A stretch of 34,398 bases of DNA from Anaerolineae bacterium (GTDB lineage Bacteria > Chloroflexota > Anaerolineae > Aggregatilineales > Phototrophicaceae), in assembly GCA_022842885.1 (NCBI GenBank), contig JALHOR010000058.1:1-34398 (forward strand). The letters run 5' to 3'. Under the pieces are notes generated by a model. That model saw only the letters and a list, made by a program, of their open reading frames with translations. It had not been told where the DNA came from and ran no database searches. The stretch's first letter is position 1; every line of letters starts with the position of its first letter. The translations under genes were made by a program, and so were the position numbers. Below are positions 32,807 through 34,398 of this stretch, piece after piece.

Positions 32807-33706
32807 GTGACTCATTCTTCCAATCGTACTCCCAAACGCCCCCTTTGGCAGCGACTGCTGTTTGTGCTGGCGTTATTGCTGATTTTTCTTGGCGTCAATT
32901 GGCTGTATACCCCCGTTTCAGCATGGCGCGGTGTCCTTAGCGGGCAGCCCGGCGATGTGGTATATGCGGCGGGATTTGATGGTTTTGCAGAAGAATGGCA
33001 GCAGTCCGCAGGGCGCGATTCGCATTTGATTGTGGATGGGGTGCTGCAAATCAGCAAACAATCACCGGAAGCCAAAGTCATTTATTCGGCGGCGGCGCCC
33101 ACCTTTGCCGATTTTGATATGTCGGTCACGGTGAATTTTGTAGGTGGCTCAGAAACCAACGAAGGGGCAGGCATTATTTTCCGGCTGCAAGAACCGCCTG
33201 CGTGTGATAAACCGTTGAAAATCTTCTGCGATTTAAGCGCCATTGGGGCGTTGGATGTGTCACTCAGCCTGTTATTCCCATCCCAGAGCAACAGTGTCGG
33301 CTATTATGTGTTTCTGGTCAGCAATGATGGTTTTTATTCGTTGTGGCATGAAACACCTGCTGGATTTTCACCTGTCACTGTTTGGCATAATAGTCATGGG
33401 CTGATTCAAACAGGCATGAATGTCAAAAATCGGGTGCGCGTCGTTGGACGCGGCAATCAATTTCAGTTTTACATCAATGGGCAGCAAGTGGAATTATGTG
33501 TGCCGCTAGCGGGCGAACAGCCCACCGGCAGCGCCGATGCCTGCATGGGCGAAAAAGCGCCTGTCTGGGAAGATGATAGCTTCGCCAGCGGCAGACTCGG
33601 TGTAGCAGTCCATACCTATCAATTCCCCGGCACAATTGCCGATTTTGATAATGTCATCGTCACCATGCCCATAGATGGCAGCGAGGTAGACAGCGACAGG
33701 ACATAA
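32807..33706 (+). CDS. Exported LamG/DUF1080-like beta-sandwich protein
   Basis: A 299-residue protein with a basic N-terminus (HSSNRTPKRPLWQR) and one hydrophobic segment (LLFVLALLLIFLGVNWLYTP, about residues 17-36) acting as signal or anchor. The exported part has the jelly-roll pattern seen in the giant kinase's sensor segments: FDGFAEEWQQSAGRDSHLIV at the start, DFDMSVTVNFVGG, GAGIIFRLQ, NRVRVVGRGNQFQFYINGQQ, GRLGVAVHTY and DFDNVIV at the end. Four cysteines (PACDKPLKIFC, ELCVPL, DACMG) may form disulfides. No catalytic motif is visible; carbohydrate binding is plausible. GTG 32807 is preferred, with AGGATT upstream and a matching promoter. Confidence 0.78.
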   Translation: MTHSSNRTPKRPLWQRLLFVLALLLIFLGVNWLYTPVSAWRGVLSGQPGDVVYAAGFDGFAEEWQQSAGRDSHLIVDGVLQISKQSPEAKVIYSAAAPTFADFDMSVTVNFVGGSETNEGAGIIFRLQEPPACDKPLKIFCDLSAIGALDVSLSLLFPSQSNSVGYYVFLVSNDGFYSLWHETPAGFSPVTVWHNSHGLIQTGMNVKNRVRVVGRGNQFQFYINGQQVELCVPLAGEQPTGSADACMGEKAPVWEDDSFASGRLGVAVHTYQFPGTIADFDNVIVTMPIDGSEVDSDRT

Positions 33707-33736
33707 CAACATGTTGCTTTTGTCCCAACCTTAGCT

Positions 33737-34096
33737 TTATTCCGGCATATCTGCCTGAACCAACATGGGACCCAACTCGCGCCCGCCCAGAATATGCATA
33801 TGCAGATGAAACACTTCTTGGCGGGCATCTTTATTGCAATTCACCATCAATCGATACCCCCTTTCGGCAATGCCATTTTCTGCTGCAATCTTCGCCGCCA
33901 CTGTGAATAACCGCCCCAATGCTGCTTCATCTTCCGGTGTTACATCATTCACTGTGGGAATTTCTCTTTTCGGCACAATCAAGATATGCACCGGAGTCAA
34001 CGGACGAATATCTTTAAAGGCGATGACCAATTCATCTTCATATACAATCGTCGCTGGAATTTCACGGGCGATAATTTTAGAAAAAATAGTCGGCAT
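33737..34096 (-). CDS. HIT-family (HinT-like) purine nucleotide hydrolase
   Basis: A 119-residue protein of the histidine triad superfamily, hydrolysing AMP-linked substrates such as adenosine phosphoramidates. The N-terminus [20 protein letters not shown] and middle [20 protein letters not shown] are typical of the HinT branch. The active-site triad is in [10 protein letters not shown] (HxHxH). There is no additional domain. AAGGAGAAACGACTC lies upstream, giving a good ribosome site. It lies 41 bases downstream of the LytR_C-domain gene on the same strand and converges with the LamG-like gene. Confidence 0.95.
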   Translation of the reverse strand: MPTIFSKIIAREIPATIVYEDELVIAFKDIRPLTPVHILIVPKREIPTVNDVTPEDEAALGRLFTVAAKIAAENGIAERGYRLMVNCNKDARQEVFHLHMHILGGRELGPMLVQADMPE

Positions 34097-34137
34097 GAGT
34101 CGTTTCTCCTTATCGTGTTTTTGTTATGATTGAGATT

Positions 34138-34398
34138 CTACTGACCGCCCAAAATGCTTTGAATATCGGGACCCACCACAATAACAATGCCATCGGCGGC
34201 GAGACCATCTGTACCGGGTTCAATGCGTTCTATGGACAAGCCTAAGACGCTGGCGAGATATTCGGCGGTGGCAATTTCGCCGCTGTAATAGCGAATCACC
34301 GTATCTTTGCCGCCATGATTGGTTGCGTTGCCAGTTTCTGCCACTGTGACGCCTTTGCCAATGAGCCATTCTTGCGTGCGCCCGGCGAGTCCGGCAAT
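34138..34398 (-). CDS. LytR C-terminal domain protein (5' end outside window)
   Basis: Only the last 86 residues are visible, open to the window edge. They fit the LytR_C domain pattern: IAGLAGRTQEWLIGKGVTVA at the edge, then ETGNATNHGGKDTVIRYYSG, AEYLASVLGLSIERI and IVIVVGPDIQSILGG. This domain is found at the end of LytR-CpsA-Psr enzymes, which attach polymers to peptidoglycan, or as a standalone envelope module; which applies depends on the missing N-terminus. The GTG at 34344 lies inside the domain and is not the start. Confidence 0.8.
   Translation of the reverse strand: MAGLAGRTQEWLIGKGVTVAETGNATNHGGKDTVIRYYSGEIATAEYLASVLGLSIERIEPGTDGLAADGIVIVVGPDIQSILGGQ

Overview
The window most likely comes from a member of the Chloroflexota (Anaerolineae-like), judged from gene content only. 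Pointers are several exported or membrane-anchored proteins with long Thr/Pro 'TPTxTPTNTPT' linkers, bacterial SH3 (SH3b) modules on lipoproteins, large transmembrane Ser/Thr kinases with extracellular sensor or TPR parts, and an FMN-riboswitch-controlled RibX-type permease. There is no phage block, transposase, tRNA, rRNA or CRISPR array.

Layout. Bases 1-1282 hold the 3' part of nuoN (+). Bases 1294-5345 hold an orphan Phd/YefM-type antitoxin, two tandem paralogous membrane TPR proteins and an aldo/keto reductase, all on the minus strand. Bases 5346-5609 are dispersed-repeat DNA. Bases 5610-17872 form an envelope region: a giant Ser/Thr kinase with SH3b, PT linker and C-terminal sensor part, an Ig/SH3b/CARDB-like lipoprotein, an SPFH protein, a secreted triple-SH3 protein (+), a cytochrome P460-like lipoprotein, an EEP-family phosphoesterase, a second SH3b lipoprotein and a sulfite-oxidase-like molybdoenzyme. 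A 134-bp MITE with an 8-bp target duplication sits beside the SPFH terminator. A DUF5990-like gene (+) follows, then an FMN riboswitch operon (+): RibX-like permease, APH-fold kinase and HAD-IIA phosphatase. Bases 21529-29510 hold minus-strand housekeeping genes (uppS, frr, rlmB, cysS, a TPR Ser/Thr kinase, tsaD). Bases 29719-33706 (+) hold a DUF3267-type zincin, a cysteine synthase behind a cysteine-rich leader-peptide attenuator, two unrecognised AT-rich small genes and an exported LamG-like protein. The right edge has a HIT protein and the end of a LytR_C-domain gene (-).

The most interesting signals are regulatory. Upstream of cysM, a consensus promoter drives an 18-codon reading frame with four consecutive Cys codons. 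Its stop-codon region can pair either with the Cys codons or with the 5' arm of a strong intrinsic terminator, which is the arrangement of a ribosome-stalling attenuator. The FMN riboswitch operon couples a probable flavin importer to a kinase and a phosphatase of unknown substrate, suggesting undescribed flavin salvage or turnover steps. All functions are read from sequence patterns; no database search or folding calculation was run.
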